16,094 nucleotides of DNA from an uncultured Candidatus Saccharibacteria bacterium (GCA_937902295.1 CALGUM010000057.1:1-16094); one strand, 5' to 3'; positions 1-7,824 are shown, counted from the stretch's first letter. The notes: a model not told the origin generated them from the letters alone. Numbers and translations are program-made.

Positions 1-1
1 T

Positions 2-625
2 CAAATCGCTATTGCTGCACGCGCCGGGGTTGACCCTACGATGAATCCAGCACTTGCACTTGCGATCGAAAAAGCAAAGTCTGCTAATATGCCAAATGCT
101 AATGTGCAGCGGGCACTTGATCGTGCGTCAGATAAAAATTCAGCCGCTCTAGAAGAGATCACCTACGAAGGGTATGGTCCTGGGGGAATTGGTATCATCA
201 TCGAGACAGCCACCGATAACCGGAACCGTACGCTGCCCGAAGTGAAAACTGCACTTGTTAAAAATGGCGGTCGAATCGCAGATGCTGGCAGTGTGATGTT
301 TCAGTTTGCCCGCAAGGGTGTCATTCGTGTCAACGTGTCCGGGGAGGATGCACTGCTGACAATCCTTGATGCAGGTGCAGAGGATGCAGTAGAGGAAGAC
401 GGCGAAGTGATTGTCTATACAGACCCGAAAAGTTTAACAGCCGTGCGACAGTCTATTATTGATGCTGGGCTCCCTGTGTTGGATGCAGAGTTGCAGTATG
501 TACCACTTAACGAAGTCGATATTGCTGATGAAGAAACAGCTGCAAAAGTTATGAAGGTGATGGATGCACTTGACGATGTTGCCGATGTTGTCAACGTACA
601 TACAAACGCAAATGTTATAGAGTAG
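2..625 (+). CDS. yebC: YebC/PmpR (TACO1) family protein, 5'-truncated by window edge
   Basis: The open frame runs from the first complete codon of the window and lacks roughly the first 40-45 residues of a normal ~240-residue YebC, including the usual MAGHSKW start. The Met at base 41 is internal: the codons before it (QIAIAARAGVDPT) match the family's conserved helix just ahead of the NP.L..AI.KAK..NMP segment. Further family signatures are TYEGYGPGG and the ATDNRNRT segment, and the C-terminal alpha/beta domain is complete. The family comprises DNA-binding regulators (PmpR) and, more recently, ribosome-associated factors that ease translation of difficult peptide stretches; which applies here cannot be told. 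yebC next to ruvC is a widespread bacterial arrangement, here interrupted by the surface-protein gene downstream. Identification is secure; function within the family is not. Confidence 0.95.
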   Translation, partial: QIAIAARAGVDPTMNPALALAIEKAKSANMPNANVQRALDRASDKNSAALEEITYEGYGPGGIGIIIETATDNRNRTLPEVKTALVKNGGRIADAGSVMFQFARKGVIRVNVSGEDALLTILDAGAEDAVEEDGEVIVYTDPKSLTAVRQSIIDAGLPVLDAELQYVPLNEVDIADEETAAKVMKVMDALDDVADVVNVHTNANVIE

Positions 626-651
626 GTATTTACACCGCCAAAAGAATAGAT

Positions 652-657
652 TATATT
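652..657 (+). promoter_or_regulatory. Possible -10 element (TATATT) of the LTD surface-protein gene
   Basis: TATATT lies nine bases before the ATG at 667 in the 41-base gap after yebC, and no Shine-Dalgarno sequence precedes that ATG. Spacing would give a leader of about three bases, like other genes of the window. The flanks do not match the TGC...AG consensus, so this is a weak call. Confidence 0.35.
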
Positions 658-666
658 TTTAAGCAT

Positions 667-2586
667 ATGCGGTTACTGAAATATGCTGTATCAGTGCTCA
701 TCGCGACATTAATGTTATTCGTAGCGCCTGCGTATAGTATCGAGACGTCGCCCCCATCGCCGTTACTGCCGCAATCTCCATTGATAATTACGGCCTACTC
801 TGTCGGGCAAGACGGTGTGCCACACTACATCGAAATTTATAATAATTCATCGACCGTGCAGTCTGTTGCTGAGTGGTCTGTTGCTCTAGAGTGGGGTGCG
901 CGTACGGGCGCCTCGTCTGTGACGCCAGTTTTTTCGACGCAACTTGCGAGTAACAACAGTGGATTTATCACGCCGGGTGGTTATACGATTGTAAGCTTTA
1001 ATGATGTAGTACCAGGAGCTCATGTGCAGGTGAGCGGTATTGCCGTTGAGTCATTAAATTATGTCAGCAAATTGTCGTTGCAACATGCGAACTACCGACC
1101 GTACGATCGTGTGATGACTGCTTCTATGACGCAGACTCCAATGAGGCTTAATCGAGGGGCGTCGGGGTACGTAACGACGTATGGGGCGGAAGACCGCGAG
1201 ACATTGTGGATGACGGAGTGGTATGCGGCTCCCGAAACAACGCCACTTCGTGTGGTCGAAATGCTACCAAATAGCGATGTCTGTCAGCCATTTGATGCGA
1301 GCGCTGCATGTGCGGACTACGTGAAACTCTATAATAATTCCGATACTGCGATTGATTTGAGTACGGTCCGTATTCGCACCGGAACGGCAAGCACAATGGC
1401 AGCGCTTGAGGGCCTGCTACCTGGACGCGCCTATGTAAGTGCACCAATCAACCTCACGAATAGCGGGGGTTGGGTGTGGTTAGAAGATTCATACGGTATT
1501 GTGCGCTATGAGTCGACGATGGTAGCGTATGGTGACAGTGCAAGTAAACGGGGTCAGGCATGGTCGTTAGACAGTTCGACCGCACAGTGGCGATGGACCG
1601 CGTATCCTACCCCGTATGACACGCCGAATCAGTTCACGGACGGGTCGCCTGTCAATGAGTGTAGCGCCCTACGACTCAGTGAGATTGCCGCGAATACTAA
1701 CCGCCAATTTATTGAAGTATATAATGCGAGTGCTGAGCCCGCGAGCGTGCGTGGCTGTCAACTGCAAACCAATCGCTCCCAAGAAGTCAGTTATGTGTTT
1801 GATGATCGAATGGTGCAGCCGGGTGAGTTTGTAGTGGTAGAGATTGCACATACCTCGCTGACGCTTACGAAAACAACCAGTGGCACGGTATATCTTATCT
1901 CGAGTGACGGGCAATCAGAGGTGGACGCGCGAAGTTACGAAAACATGAGTGAAAATACAAGTCTTGCACTGGTGGATGGGGTGTGGCGAACGACTTTTGC
2001 GATTACGCCAGGCCAGGTGAATCACTACCAAGAATATCCTGCATGCGCAGAAGGTTATGTGCGCAATCCCACGACGAAACGCTGCAATAAAATTACTGCG
2101 TCAACGTCACCCGTGGACTGTGGGCCAGGTAGGTACCGTAGCGCTGAGACAGGCCGATGCCGCAATATTGCAAGCGCGACTTCTCAGGTGCCATGTCGCG
2201 CAGATCAATACCGAAATCCAGAGACAAATCGCTGTCGCAATCTTACGTCTACATCCTCCACCTTAACGCCATGCAAGCCAGGGCAAGAGCGAAATCCTGC
2301 AACAAACCGCTGTCGCGCGATGGCCACTAGCGCTTCGTCCCTAAAGCCTTGTGCAGCTGGTCAGGAACGCAACCCGGCGACAAATCGCTGCCGCAAAGTT
2401 GCGTCGGGGGATGCACAGGCAGGATTTAAGGTTGTCGATACGGACGAGGTGAAAGATCGAGCCGCATCCTGGCTCGCGCTTGCTGGAGTAAGTGTATTGG
2501 CGCTTGGGTATGCGGCATGGGAGTGGCGCCGTGAGGTGTACGGTGCGCTAGTAAAAGTGTTTGATGCGTTGCCTTTTGGCAAATAA
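667..2586 (+). CDS. Secreted, C-terminally anchored protein with three lamin-tail-like domains and five CX12C repeats
   Basis: A 639-residue protein. Residues 1-24 form a signal peptide (basic start MRLLK, hydrophobic core, likely cleavage after AYS). Three beta-rich segments resemble lamin tail domains (LTD): about 39-160 (HYIEIYNNS), 193-325 (DYVKLYNNSD) and 332-455 (LRLSEIAANTNRQFIEVYNAS); each has the E/K-hydrophobic-YN core seen in bacterial LTDs. Residues 460-576 hold five 25-26-residue repeats, each with two cysteines exactly 13 residues apart and a core resembling RNPxTxRCR. A membrane segment at about 601-618 is followed by a basic C-terminal tail, suggesting the mature protein is displayed outside and anchored at its C-terminus. 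LTDs elsewhere occur in extracellular nucleases and surface proteins, but no catalytic motif is visible here, so a structural, adhesive or nucleic-acid-binding role is only a guess. It sits between yebC and ruvC without clear functional linkage to either. Confidence 0.85.
   Translation: MRLLKYAVSVLIATLMLFVAPAYSIETSPPSPLLPQSPLIITAYSVGQDGVPHYIEIYNNSSTVQSVAEWSVALEWGARTGASSVTPVFSTQLASNNSGFITPGGYTIVSFNDVVPGAHVQVSGIAVESLNYVSKLSLQHANYRPYDRVMTASMTQTPMRLNRGASGYVTTYGAEDRETLWMTEWYAAPETTPLRVVEMLPNSDVCQPFDASAACADYVKLYNNSDTAIDLSTVRIRTGTASTMAALEGLLPGRAYVSAPINLTNSGGWVWLEDSYGIVRYESTMVAYGDSASKRGQAWSLDSSTAQWRWTAYPTPYDTPNQFTDGSPVNECSALRLSEIAANTNRQFIEVYNASAEPASVRGCQLQTNRSQEVSYVFDDRMVQPGEFVVVEIAHTSLTLTKTTSGTVYLISSDGQSEVDARSYENMSENTSLALVDGVWRTTFAITPGQVNHYQEYPACAEGYVRNPTTKRCNKITASTSPVDCGPGRYRSAETGRCRNIASATSQVPCRADQYRNPETNRCRNLTSTSSTLTPCKPGQERNPATNRCRAMATSASSLKPCAAGQERNPATNRCRKVASGDAQAGFKVVDTDEVKDRAASWLALAGVSVLALGYAAWEWRREVYGALVKVFDALPFGK
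2044..2394 (+). repeat. Five tandem CX12C protein repeats (25-26 residues each)
   Basis: Within the surface protein, cysteine pairs fall at residues 460/473, 485/498, 510/523, 536/549 and 562/575. The within-pair spacing is always 13 residues and the period is 25, 25, 26, 26. The last two repeats share the 12 residues GQERNPATNRCR, but 9 of those 12 codons differ by synonymous changes. This points to old duplication kept by selection on protein sequence, not to recent DNA expansion. Each pair could form one disulfide in an extracellular stalk just ahead of the membrane anchor. Confidence 0.85.
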
Positions 2587-2589
2587 CGC

Positions 2590-2595
2590 TATACT
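2590..2595 (+). promoter_or_regulatory. -10 element of ruvC (TATACT), leaderless spacing
   Basis: TATACT lies in the 15-base gap between the upstream stop and ruvC, within the string GCTATACTAG. The hexamer ends six bases before the ATG, so a transcript starting seven bases after it would begin at the A of the start codon. No Shine-Dalgarno site is present. Confidence 0.6.
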
Positions 2596-2601
2596 AGAAG
2601 A

Positions 2602-3099
2602 ATGAGAATTATTGGTATTGATCCCGGCACAGGTATTCTTGGATTTGGCGTGATCGACGTCACTGCGTCTGGCGCCGCAAAGATGGTGACGGCAGGTGTA
2701 GTGACAACTCCAGCACACACCCCGCTTGATGAGCGGTTGGAAGATATTTTTGATAGTCTGACGGAAATTATTACAGAGACGAAGCCGGACGTGATGTCGA
2801 TAGAAAAACTTTTTTTTGCGCAAAATGTTACGACGGCAATGAGTGTATCTCATGCAAGAGGGGTGGCGATGCTGACGGGGCGTAAGGCACGGCTTACGAT
2901 TGCAGAGTATACACCTCTGCAAATTAAACAGACACTCACAGGGTATGGAAAAGCTGATAAAAAACAAGTACAAGAGATGGTGAGGGTGCACCTGAAGTTA
3001 GCGGCTATACCTAGGCCGGATGATGCGGCCGACGCACTGGCAGCAGCGATTACGCATTCAATGATGGCTCGTGGTAGTGCTATTGTGGGTGTGAAATAG
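2602..3099 (+). CDS. ruvC: Crossover junction endodeoxyribonuclease RuvC
   Basis: This is the Holliday-junction resolvase, which nicks symmetric strands at four-way junctions processed by RuvAB. The 165-residue length is normal for the family. The four acidic catalytic positions are all visible: D7 in the N-terminal IGIDPGTG motif, E68 in the SIEKLFF segment, and D141 and D144 in the C-terminal DDAADALAAAITH segment. The FFAQN stretch after E68 is also typical. The start is the ATG directly before the RIIGIDPG motif, preceded by a -10 hexamer and no ribosome-binding site. It is separated from ruvA and ruvB by the penicillin-binding-protein gene, so the usual ruvCAB operon is broken, although all are on the same strand within 4 kb. 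Confidence 0.97.
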   Translation: MRIIGIDPGTGILGFGVIDVTASGAAKMVTAGVVTTPAHTPLDERLEDIFDSLTEIITETKPDVMSIEKLFFAQNVTTAMSVSHARGVAMLTGRKARLTIAEYTPLQIKQTLTGYGKADKKQVQEMVRVHLKLAAIPRPDDAADALAAAITHSMMARGSAIVGVK

Positions 3100-3108
3100 T
3101 GCTATAAT
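3100..3108 (+). promoter_or_regulatory. Extended -10 promoter (TGC-TATAAT) of the class A PBP gene
   Basis: The TGnTATAAT string begins at the base after the ruvC stop codon; the hexamer is 3103-3108. It lies within GCTATAATAG, the consensus shared by other genes here. The ATG is nine bases beyond the hexamer, giving a leader of about three bases. A GAGG-like stretch follows, but too close to the ATG to act as a normal Shine-Dalgarno. Confidence 0.65.
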
Positions 3109-3117
3109 AGAGGGATA

Positions 3118-5370
3118 ATGCGACGAGTAGGCAAATATACCAAAAAACGTGGCGGTGTACGCCGCGCATGGCTTGATATTAATCGGTATATTTTGTGGTT
3201 TCGCAATCTTAAGCGATGGCAGAAAATAGCCATTATCGTAGGTCCGATTGTCGCGACAATGATTCTTATCCCCCTCATGACGTATTTCTATTTTGCGCGA
3301 GATATCTCCGACAAGGAGCGTCTGATGAATCGTAACAATACCGGTATTGTACTGACAGATATCCACGACACGGTCATTTACCAAAGTGGCCGAGCAAAGC
3401 ATCGGGAATTGATCACACTTGAACAGATGAACGATACCACGAAAGAGGCGCTTCTGGCGAGTGAAGATCGTAATTTCTATGATCACGATGGCTTTTCGGT
3501 ACTCAGCACCCTGCGAGCAGTGTATGGCTATGTACTGGGGGGTGGACAAAGTTTTGGTGGGTCTACGTTAACGCAACAACTTGCAAAAATTACTGTGCTA
3601 TCACAGGAACGGAGTTTTTTGCGACAATATCAAGCATTTTCGGTAGCTGTTGCGATAGAGAGTACCTATACAAAGGATGAGATTCTAGAAATGTATCTTA
3701 ACTCGGCATTTTTCGGAGGCAATGCCTTTGGTATAGAGGATGCAGCGAAAACATTCTTTAACAAAGCGCCAAAAGATCTGACGCTTGCAGAGAGCGCCAT
3801 GATAATTGGGGTGCTGCCTGCACCAAACACATACTCGCCTGTGTATGGATCGATGGAATATGCGAAAGAGCGTCAAGAAGAAGTGCTGAATCGTATGGTG
3901 AGGAATGATTTTATTAGTCAAGAAGAGAAGGAGCAGGCTTTTGGGCAGGAGCTAGCGTATGCTGATCCACAATCCCTTGCCGATGCGAGTCCTGCGCCGC
4001 ACTTTGCGGAAATGGTGATCGCAGACCTCAACGACCGATATGGAGAGGAACGAGTTGCACGTTCCGGGTACCAGGTAACAACTACCCTGGATCTTAACAT
4101 GCAGTCTACGCTACAAAAAAATATTGATCAGAGTATGAGCGCAGTGCGTTTAAGCGGCGGATCGAATGCAGCGGCAATTGCAATTGACCCAAAAACCGGT
4201 GCTGTGCGAGCGCTGATAGGGAGTTACGACTGGAACGACGAGCAAGATGGTAAGGTTAATATGGCAACGTCTGCACGTCAGCCGGGCAGTAGCTTTAAGC
4301 CAATATACTATGCGGCAGCGATGGAAGATGGCGTAATTAATCCTGCGACCATCCTGAGTGATGCGCCTATTGATATCGATGGATGGCAGCCGCAAAATGC
4401 AATGCGCAATTTCAATGGAGATGTGACAGCGAGACAAGCTCTCAACTGGTCGCTTAACATTCCAGCCATCAAAGTTATGCAGCGCTATGGCGTGGAAAAA
4501 TCAGTAGAAGCGGCCAACGAATTAGGTATAAACACGATCAAAAAGGATGGTGGCTATGGATTATCTCTTGCGCTTGGTGCGGCAGAAGCTCGTTTAATCG
4601 ATATGACGCACGCCTATACGGCCTATGCAAATGCTGGTGAGCAGCAATCTGTCATATTTGAAGAAGAGATACGTAGTAAGTATGATCAAGTGATAGCCTC
4701 AAATAAAGGCCAAGCCACGCGTGTTATGAGCGAAGAGGGTGCATATTTAATATCACATGTACTAGCCGATGATACTTCGCGTGCAGGGATGTTCGGTTCG
4801 TCACTCTCTCTTGGGGGTGGCAAACGTGCCGCAGTGAAGACGGGAACGACCGATGATAATCGTGATGCGTGGACCATTGGTTACACACCAGAACTCGCAA
4901 TTGGCGTGTGGGTTGGGAATAATGACAATGCCCAGATGTCGAGCGGCGGCGGATCGCTTGCAGGACCAATTTGGCGTAATACGATGAGTGAGTTAACTAA
5001 CGCAACTGGAGATATCTTCCCGCAGCCATCTGGTGTAGTCCAGCGTGACGTGTGCTATGGGCTTGGCAAACTCTCTCATTCTCAGGGATCAAACACCTAT
5101 AAGGAGTATTTCCTCGCAACGGCATTGCCGTCGTATGGATGTGAAGGGCAGCAAGCTGTACGCGAAGAAGAGAATCGACCCGAACCGGAACCAGAACCGC
5201 AACCTGTTGAGCCAACAACACCAACAGCTCCTACCGCACCACCCGAAGACGATGAAGAAGACGACGAAGAAGAGCCTATAGATCCCAATGAGCCAATCGA
5301 TAATGGCGGAATAGGACCAGGAGGTCCATCGACAGGGAATAATCCAGGCTCTGGCCGACCAAATCAATAA
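3118..5370 (+). CDS. Class A penicillin-binding protein (transglycosylase/transpeptidase)
   Basis: A bifunctional peptidoglycan synthase that polymerises glycan strands from lipid II and cross-links stem peptides outside the membrane. The 750 residues hold a basic cytoplasmic start, one TM segment (about 37-59), a GT51 domain with catalytic E116 in EDRNFYDHDG and the GGSTLTQQLAK motif (147-157), then a transpeptidase domain with SxxK at S391-K394 (GSSFKP), SxN at 445-447 (SLN) and KTGT at 574-577. All key residues are intact. The last about 75 residues are low complexity: a PEPEPEP-type proline run, a TPTAP stretch, an Asp/Glu-rich block and a Gly/Pro end, probably a disordered extracellular tail. 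It resembles the PBP1A/PonA group. The gene lies between ruvC and ruvA and has its own promoter; ruvA follows 17 bases after its stop and is probably cotranscribed. Confidence 0.95.
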   Translation: MRRVGKYTKKRGGVRRAWLDINRYILWFRNLKRWQKIAIIVGPIVATMILIPLMTYFYFARDISDKERLMNRNNTGIVLTDIHDTVIYQSGRAKHRELITLEQMNDTTKEALLASEDRNFYDHDGFSVLSTLRAVYGYVLGGGQSFGGSTLTQQLAKITVLSQERSFLRQYQAFSVAVAIESTYTKDEILEMYLNSAFFGGNAFGIEDAAKTFFNKAPKDLTLAESAMIIGVLPAPNTYSPVYGSMEYAKERQEEVLNRMVRNDFISQEEKEQAFGQELAYADPQSLADASPAPHFAEMVIADLNDRYGEERVARSGYQVTTTLDLNMQSTLQKNIDQSMSAVRLSGGSNAAAIAIDPKTGAVRALIGSYDWNDEQDGKVNMATSARQPGSSFKPIYYAAAMEDGVINPATILSDAPIDIDGWQPQNAMRNFNGDVTARQALNWSLNIPAIKVMQRYGVEKSVEAANELGINTIKKDGGYGLSLALGAAEARLIDMTHAYTAYANAGEQQSVIFEEEIRSKYDQVIASNKGQATRVMSEEGAYLISHVLADDTSRAGMFGSSLSLGGGKRAAVKTGTTDDNRDAWTIGYTPELAIGVWVGNNDNAQMSSGGGSLAGPIWRNTMSELTNATGDIFPQPSGVVQRDVCYGLGKLSHSQGSNTYKEYFLATALPSYGCEGQQAVREEENRPEPEPEPQPVEPTTPTAPTAPPEDDEEDDEEEPIDPNEPIDNGGIGPGGPSTGNNPGSGRPNQ

Positions 5371-5378
5371 AAAAGAAC

Positions 5379-5382
5379 GGAG
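5379..5382 (+). promoter_or_regulatory. Shine-Dalgarno (GGAG) fixing the ruvA start
   Basis: GGAG ends five bases before the ATG at 5388 and overlaps the in-frame GTG at 5382, which would be the longest possible start. This spacing and the family start (MI.....G) favour the ATG. Confidence 0.7.
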
Positions 5383-5387
5383 TGGTA

Positions 5388-5966
5388 ATGATTGCACATA
5401 TAGCTGGTGTGGTAGCGGAGAAGTTTAATAACTCGGTAATTGTAGACGTGCATGGTATCGGCTATGAAGTGCAAACACCTCTTGGTGATTACGAGCGTGC
5501 GCTACTGCGAGAGGAAGTAAAATTTTATACCTATCACCATATTCGTGAACAATCGCAGGATTTGTTCGGATTTTCTTCGCTTGCAGCAAAAAAACTTTTT
5601 GAGCTGCTTATAACAGTGCAAGGGATTGGTCCAAAAGCCGCACTTGCTATTCTAAGTATTGCGGAGAGTGAAGTGGTGCGTGGTGCAATTGCAAATGAAG
5701 ATACAGGTTTTGTCGCACGAGCCAGTGGGGTTGGCAAGAAAACGGCCGAACGGGTCGTTGTCGATCTCAAAGACAAAGTGGGTACCGCACTGCGCTATGA
5801 TAACAATACGCTTACGGGTGAGTCGGCAGTGTTGACGCACGTCGATGAGGCGCTCGAAGCATTGATGGCACTTGGCTATACTCTCAATGATGCCACCGCA
5901 GCGCTCGAGGGCGTATCTACCGAGCTCTCGACGGCAGAGCGAGTAACACAGGCGTTGAGGGCATGA
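5388..5966 (+). CDS. ruvA: Holliday junction branch migration protein RuvA
   Basis: The junction-binding tetramer subunit that loads the RuvB motor. From the ATG at 5388 the protein is 192 residues, the usual size, and starts MIAHIAGVV as many RuvA proteins do (M-I-x-x-I/L-x-G). Domain order is normal: N-terminal OB fold with HGIGYEV and F-Y-T-Y-H-H-I-R-E segments (1-65), two helix-hairpin-helix motifs (GIGPK at 79-83 and GVGKKTAER from 114), a polar linker, and a C-terminal UBA-like RuvB-binding domain (about 145-192) with EALMALGY. A more upstream GTG in frame overlaps the Shine-Dalgarno and was not used. The gene lies 17 bases after the PBP gene, suggesting cotranscription, while ruvB 46 bases downstream has its own -10. 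Confidence 0.96.
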   Translation: MIAHIAGVVAEKFNNSVIVDVHGIGYEVQTPLGDYERALLREEVKFYTYHHIREQSQDLFGFSSLAAKKLFELLITVQGIGPKAALAILSIAESEVVRGAIANEDTGFVARASGVGKKTAERVVVDLKDKVGTALRYDNNTLTGESAVLTHVDEALEALMALGYTLNDATAALEGVSTELSTAERVTQALRA

Positions 5967-5996
5967 GTAACGAGAGCGGCGCTAGTAGAAGAAGTG

Positions 5997-6005
5997 TGGC
6001 ATAAT
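5997..6005 (+). promoter_or_regulatory. Extended -10 promoter (TGG-CATAAT) of ruvB
   Basis: TGn is followed by CATAAT (6000-6005) and AG, in the 46-base gap after ruvA. The hexamer ends seven bases before the ruvB ATG, predicting a leader of about one base. No Shine-Dalgarno precedes the ATG, so ruvB seems to be transcribed separately from ruvA despite the pairing of their products. Confidence 0.55.
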
Positions 6006-6012
6006 AGATACA

Positions 6013-7023
6013 ATGGCTATTGAACGGATCGTCGATACGGCGCAGCACGATGAAGATGCTGATGAACAGGTAATAGAAGTCACGCTGCGTCCGCAGACGT
6101 TTGATGAGTATGTGGGACAGGAGCGACTCAAGAAAAACCTTAAGTTAGCAATCGCAGCCGCAAAGAAGCGTGGTGAGCCTATTGACCATGTGTTACTCTA
6201 TGGCCCACCAGGTCTGGGAAAAACCACCATGGCGAGTGTTATTGCGAATGAAATGGCTACGAACCTTCGAATTACGGCAGGTCCAGCGATTGAGCGAGCC
6301 GGAGATCTTGCGAGTATACTCACCAATCTACAAGATGGAGATGTACTTTTTATCGATGAGATTCACCGCTTGAGTCGTGCAGTCGAAGAAGTGTTGTATA
6401 GCGCGATGGAAGACTATAAGCTTGATATTGTGATTGGCAAGGGGCCTGCAGCACGAAGTGTACGGCTTGATCTGCCAAAGTTTACGGTAATAGGAGCAAC
6501 AACGCGTACAGGTAGTTTAGCGGCTCCTCTGCGTGATCGATTCGGTCATATTCATCGCCTTGAATTTTATACACCAGAAGAAATCAAAGCAATTATTATG
6601 CGCGCAGCTCGGTTGCTCGAAAGTGATATCCACGAAGAAGCAGCCCAGAGTTTAAGTACCAGGGCGCGTCTCACTCCGCGTATTGCCAACAGGCTTCTGA
6701 AACGTGTGCGTGATTATGCGGATGTGAACGGCGATGGAGTGATCGATACGATTATGACGCGTAAAGCACTTGCACTGATCGAGATTGATGAACTTGGACT
6801 CGATCCTGCTGATCGAAATCTATTACGCAGTATTATCTCTGCGTATGGAGATAATCCTGTAGGTCTCACGACAATCGCAGCACTTACGGGTGATGAAGCA
6901 ACCACCGTCGAGGATTTCTACGAACCATATCTTCTGCAGCTCGGGTTCATCGAGCGTACGCCACGTGGGCGTCGCGTCACTGCTCGTGCGCGTCGTCATC
7001 TGGGGATGGAAGCTTCAGCGTGA
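6013..7023 (+). CDS. ruvB: Holliday junction branch migration ATPase RuvB
   Basis: The AAA+ hexameric motor that pulls DNA through the RuvA-bound junction. At 336 residues it has normal length. Visible landmarks are the N-terminal [11 protein letters not shown] motif (25-36), Walker [10 protein letters not shown] (64-72), the [13 protein letters not shown] segment, Walker B LFIDEIH with D115/E116, the sensor 1 region IGATTRTG, the arginine-finger region APLRDRFG, and the C-terminal winged-helix domain with [11 protein letters not shown]. All catalytic elements are present. The ATG is preceded by an extended -10 and no ribosome-binding site, giving near-leaderless initiation. The TGA stop provides the TG of the next gene's extended -10 promoter. 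Confidence 0.97.
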   Translation: MAIERIVDTAQHDEDADEQVIEVTLRPQTFDEYVGQERLKKNLKLAIAAAKKRGEPIDHVLLYGPPGLGKTTMASVIANEMATNLRITAGPAIERAGDLASILTNLQDGDVLFIDEIHRLSRAVEEVLYSAMEDYKLDIVIGKGPAARSVRLDLPKFTVIGATTRTGSLAAPLRDRFGHIHRLEFYTPEEIKAIIMRAARLLESDIHEEAAQSLSTRARLTPRIANRLLKRVRDYADVNGDGVIDTIMTRKALALIEIDELGLDPADRNLLRSIISAYGDNPVGLTTIAALTGDEATTVEDFYEPYLLQLGFIERTPRGRRVTARARRHLGMEASA

Positions 7024-7029
7024 TATAAT
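7021..7029 (+). promoter_or_regulatory. Extended -10 promoter (TGA-TATAAT) of the PH-domain gene, overlapping the ruvB stop
   Basis: The TGA stop of ruvB (7021-7023) is also the TGn of a perfect TGnTATAAT; the hexamer is 7024-7029. Six bases separate it from the ATG at 7036, so the predicted transcript starts at the A of ATG. No Shine-Dalgarno is seen. Confidence 0.65.
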
Positions 7030-7035
7030 AAGTGT

Positions 7036-7824
7036 ATGAATTCACGGGATCCGCAGTACACGACACCGCAACATACACCTACTCCACCAGTGGCACCACG
7101 TAGCCCTAGTCCACTGCCAGGTGACTCTTTAGGTCATGGTGAACCTGGCAATTTTGATCCACGTATGCGTGTGCAAATGTCAAATGAACCCGGAGTAGTG
7201 CATATTACGCGTCCTATCGAGCCGCAGGGATACGAGATTAGTGAGGAGCTGCAAAAGCGTCACGAATCATCAAAACGAATGTTTCCCAAGCTTAATCTCT
7301 CACGTGGTGAATATGTAATTATCAAGCTACATCGACACCCAATTGGCCTTTTTGTACCAATGGCAGTGACGGCCGCTGCCTTGAGTGTGCTCGTGAGTAT
7401 TTGGATTATGTATCCGGTCATGCTTGAGGCAAACCCAGTGATGGATTTGCCGACAGTTGGTGCTCTAAGTTTATTTATGGTACCGCTTGCTCTACTTGTA
7501 GGTATATTTGGCTATATAGCAGTGTGGATCTATCTTCGCAATCGATTTTTTATGACCAATGAAAGTGTCATTCAAGAGATTCAACATAGGCTTTTCTCTC
7601 GTCATGAGCAAACGGTAAGCCTAGGGAGTGTAGAAGATGTAAGTTTTGTGCAGCGAGGGGTGCTACAAACTATGTTAAATTACGGCATGATCCGTCTCAG
7701 TACCGAGGGTGAAGAAACGACATATCGCTTTTACTTTGTTTCAAATCCAAAGCAGCAGGTAGCTATGCTCAATAATGCTGTTGAAGATTTCAAAAATGGC
7801 CGCCCTGTCACTGGTCACTTATAA
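7036..7824 (+). CDS. Two-TM membrane protein with bacterial PH (bPH2/DUF304-like) domain
   Basis: A 262-residue protein of unknown role. Residues 1-60 are Pro/Thr/Ser-rich and probably disordered. After a basic amphipathic region (about 75-103) come two TM segments (about 105-126 and 142-166), then a cytoplasmic beta-rich domain (about 168-258) that begins RNRFFMTNESVIQE and contains SLGSVEDVSFVQRG and a NYG.I.L.T segment. That layout matches the YdbS/DUF304 bacterial pleckstrin-homology group, where the TM hairpin precedes a PH fold beginning R-x-R-x-x-x-T. PH-fold ligands in bacteria are mostly unknown. The gene has its own promoter at the ruvB stop and ends six bases from the converging prepilin gene; no terminator hairpin is evident in that gap. 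Confidence 0.8.
   Translation: MNSRDPQYTTPQHTPTPPVAPRSPSPLPGDSLGHGEPGNFDPRMRVQMSNEPGVVHITRPIEPQGYEISEELQKRHESSKRMFPKLNLSRGEYVIIKLHRHPIGLFVPMAVTAAALSVLVSIWIMYPVMLEANPVMDLPTVGALSLFMVPLALLVGIFGYIAVWIYLRNRFFMTNESVIQEIQHRLFSRHEQTVSLGSVEDVSFVQRGVLQTMLNYGMIRLSTEGEETTYRFYFVSNPKQQVAMLNNAVEDFKNGRPVTGHL

Noticed and set aside
41..43. Taking the ATG at base 41 as the yebC start
   Set aside because: The codons before it encode a conserved YebC helix, so the Met is internal and the gene begins outside the window.
2044..2394. CRISPR-like or recent DNA tandem repeat
   Set aside because: The periodicity is in the protein; the DNA copies differ at most synonymous positions and remain in one open frame.
2548..2991. 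147-codon minus-strand frame opposite ruvC
   Set aside because: It is antisense to a complete ruvC with all catalytic residues; its Cys/His-rich content is a frame artefact.
5314..5327. Hairpin GGACC-AGGA-GGTCC near the PBP end as a terminator
   Set aside because: It has only five base pairs, lies inside the coding region and no T-run follows.
5089..5397. Minus-strand open frames opposite the PBP tail, one of them serine-rich
   Set aside because: The composition is the complement of the Asp/Glu and Pro codon repeats on the plus strand.
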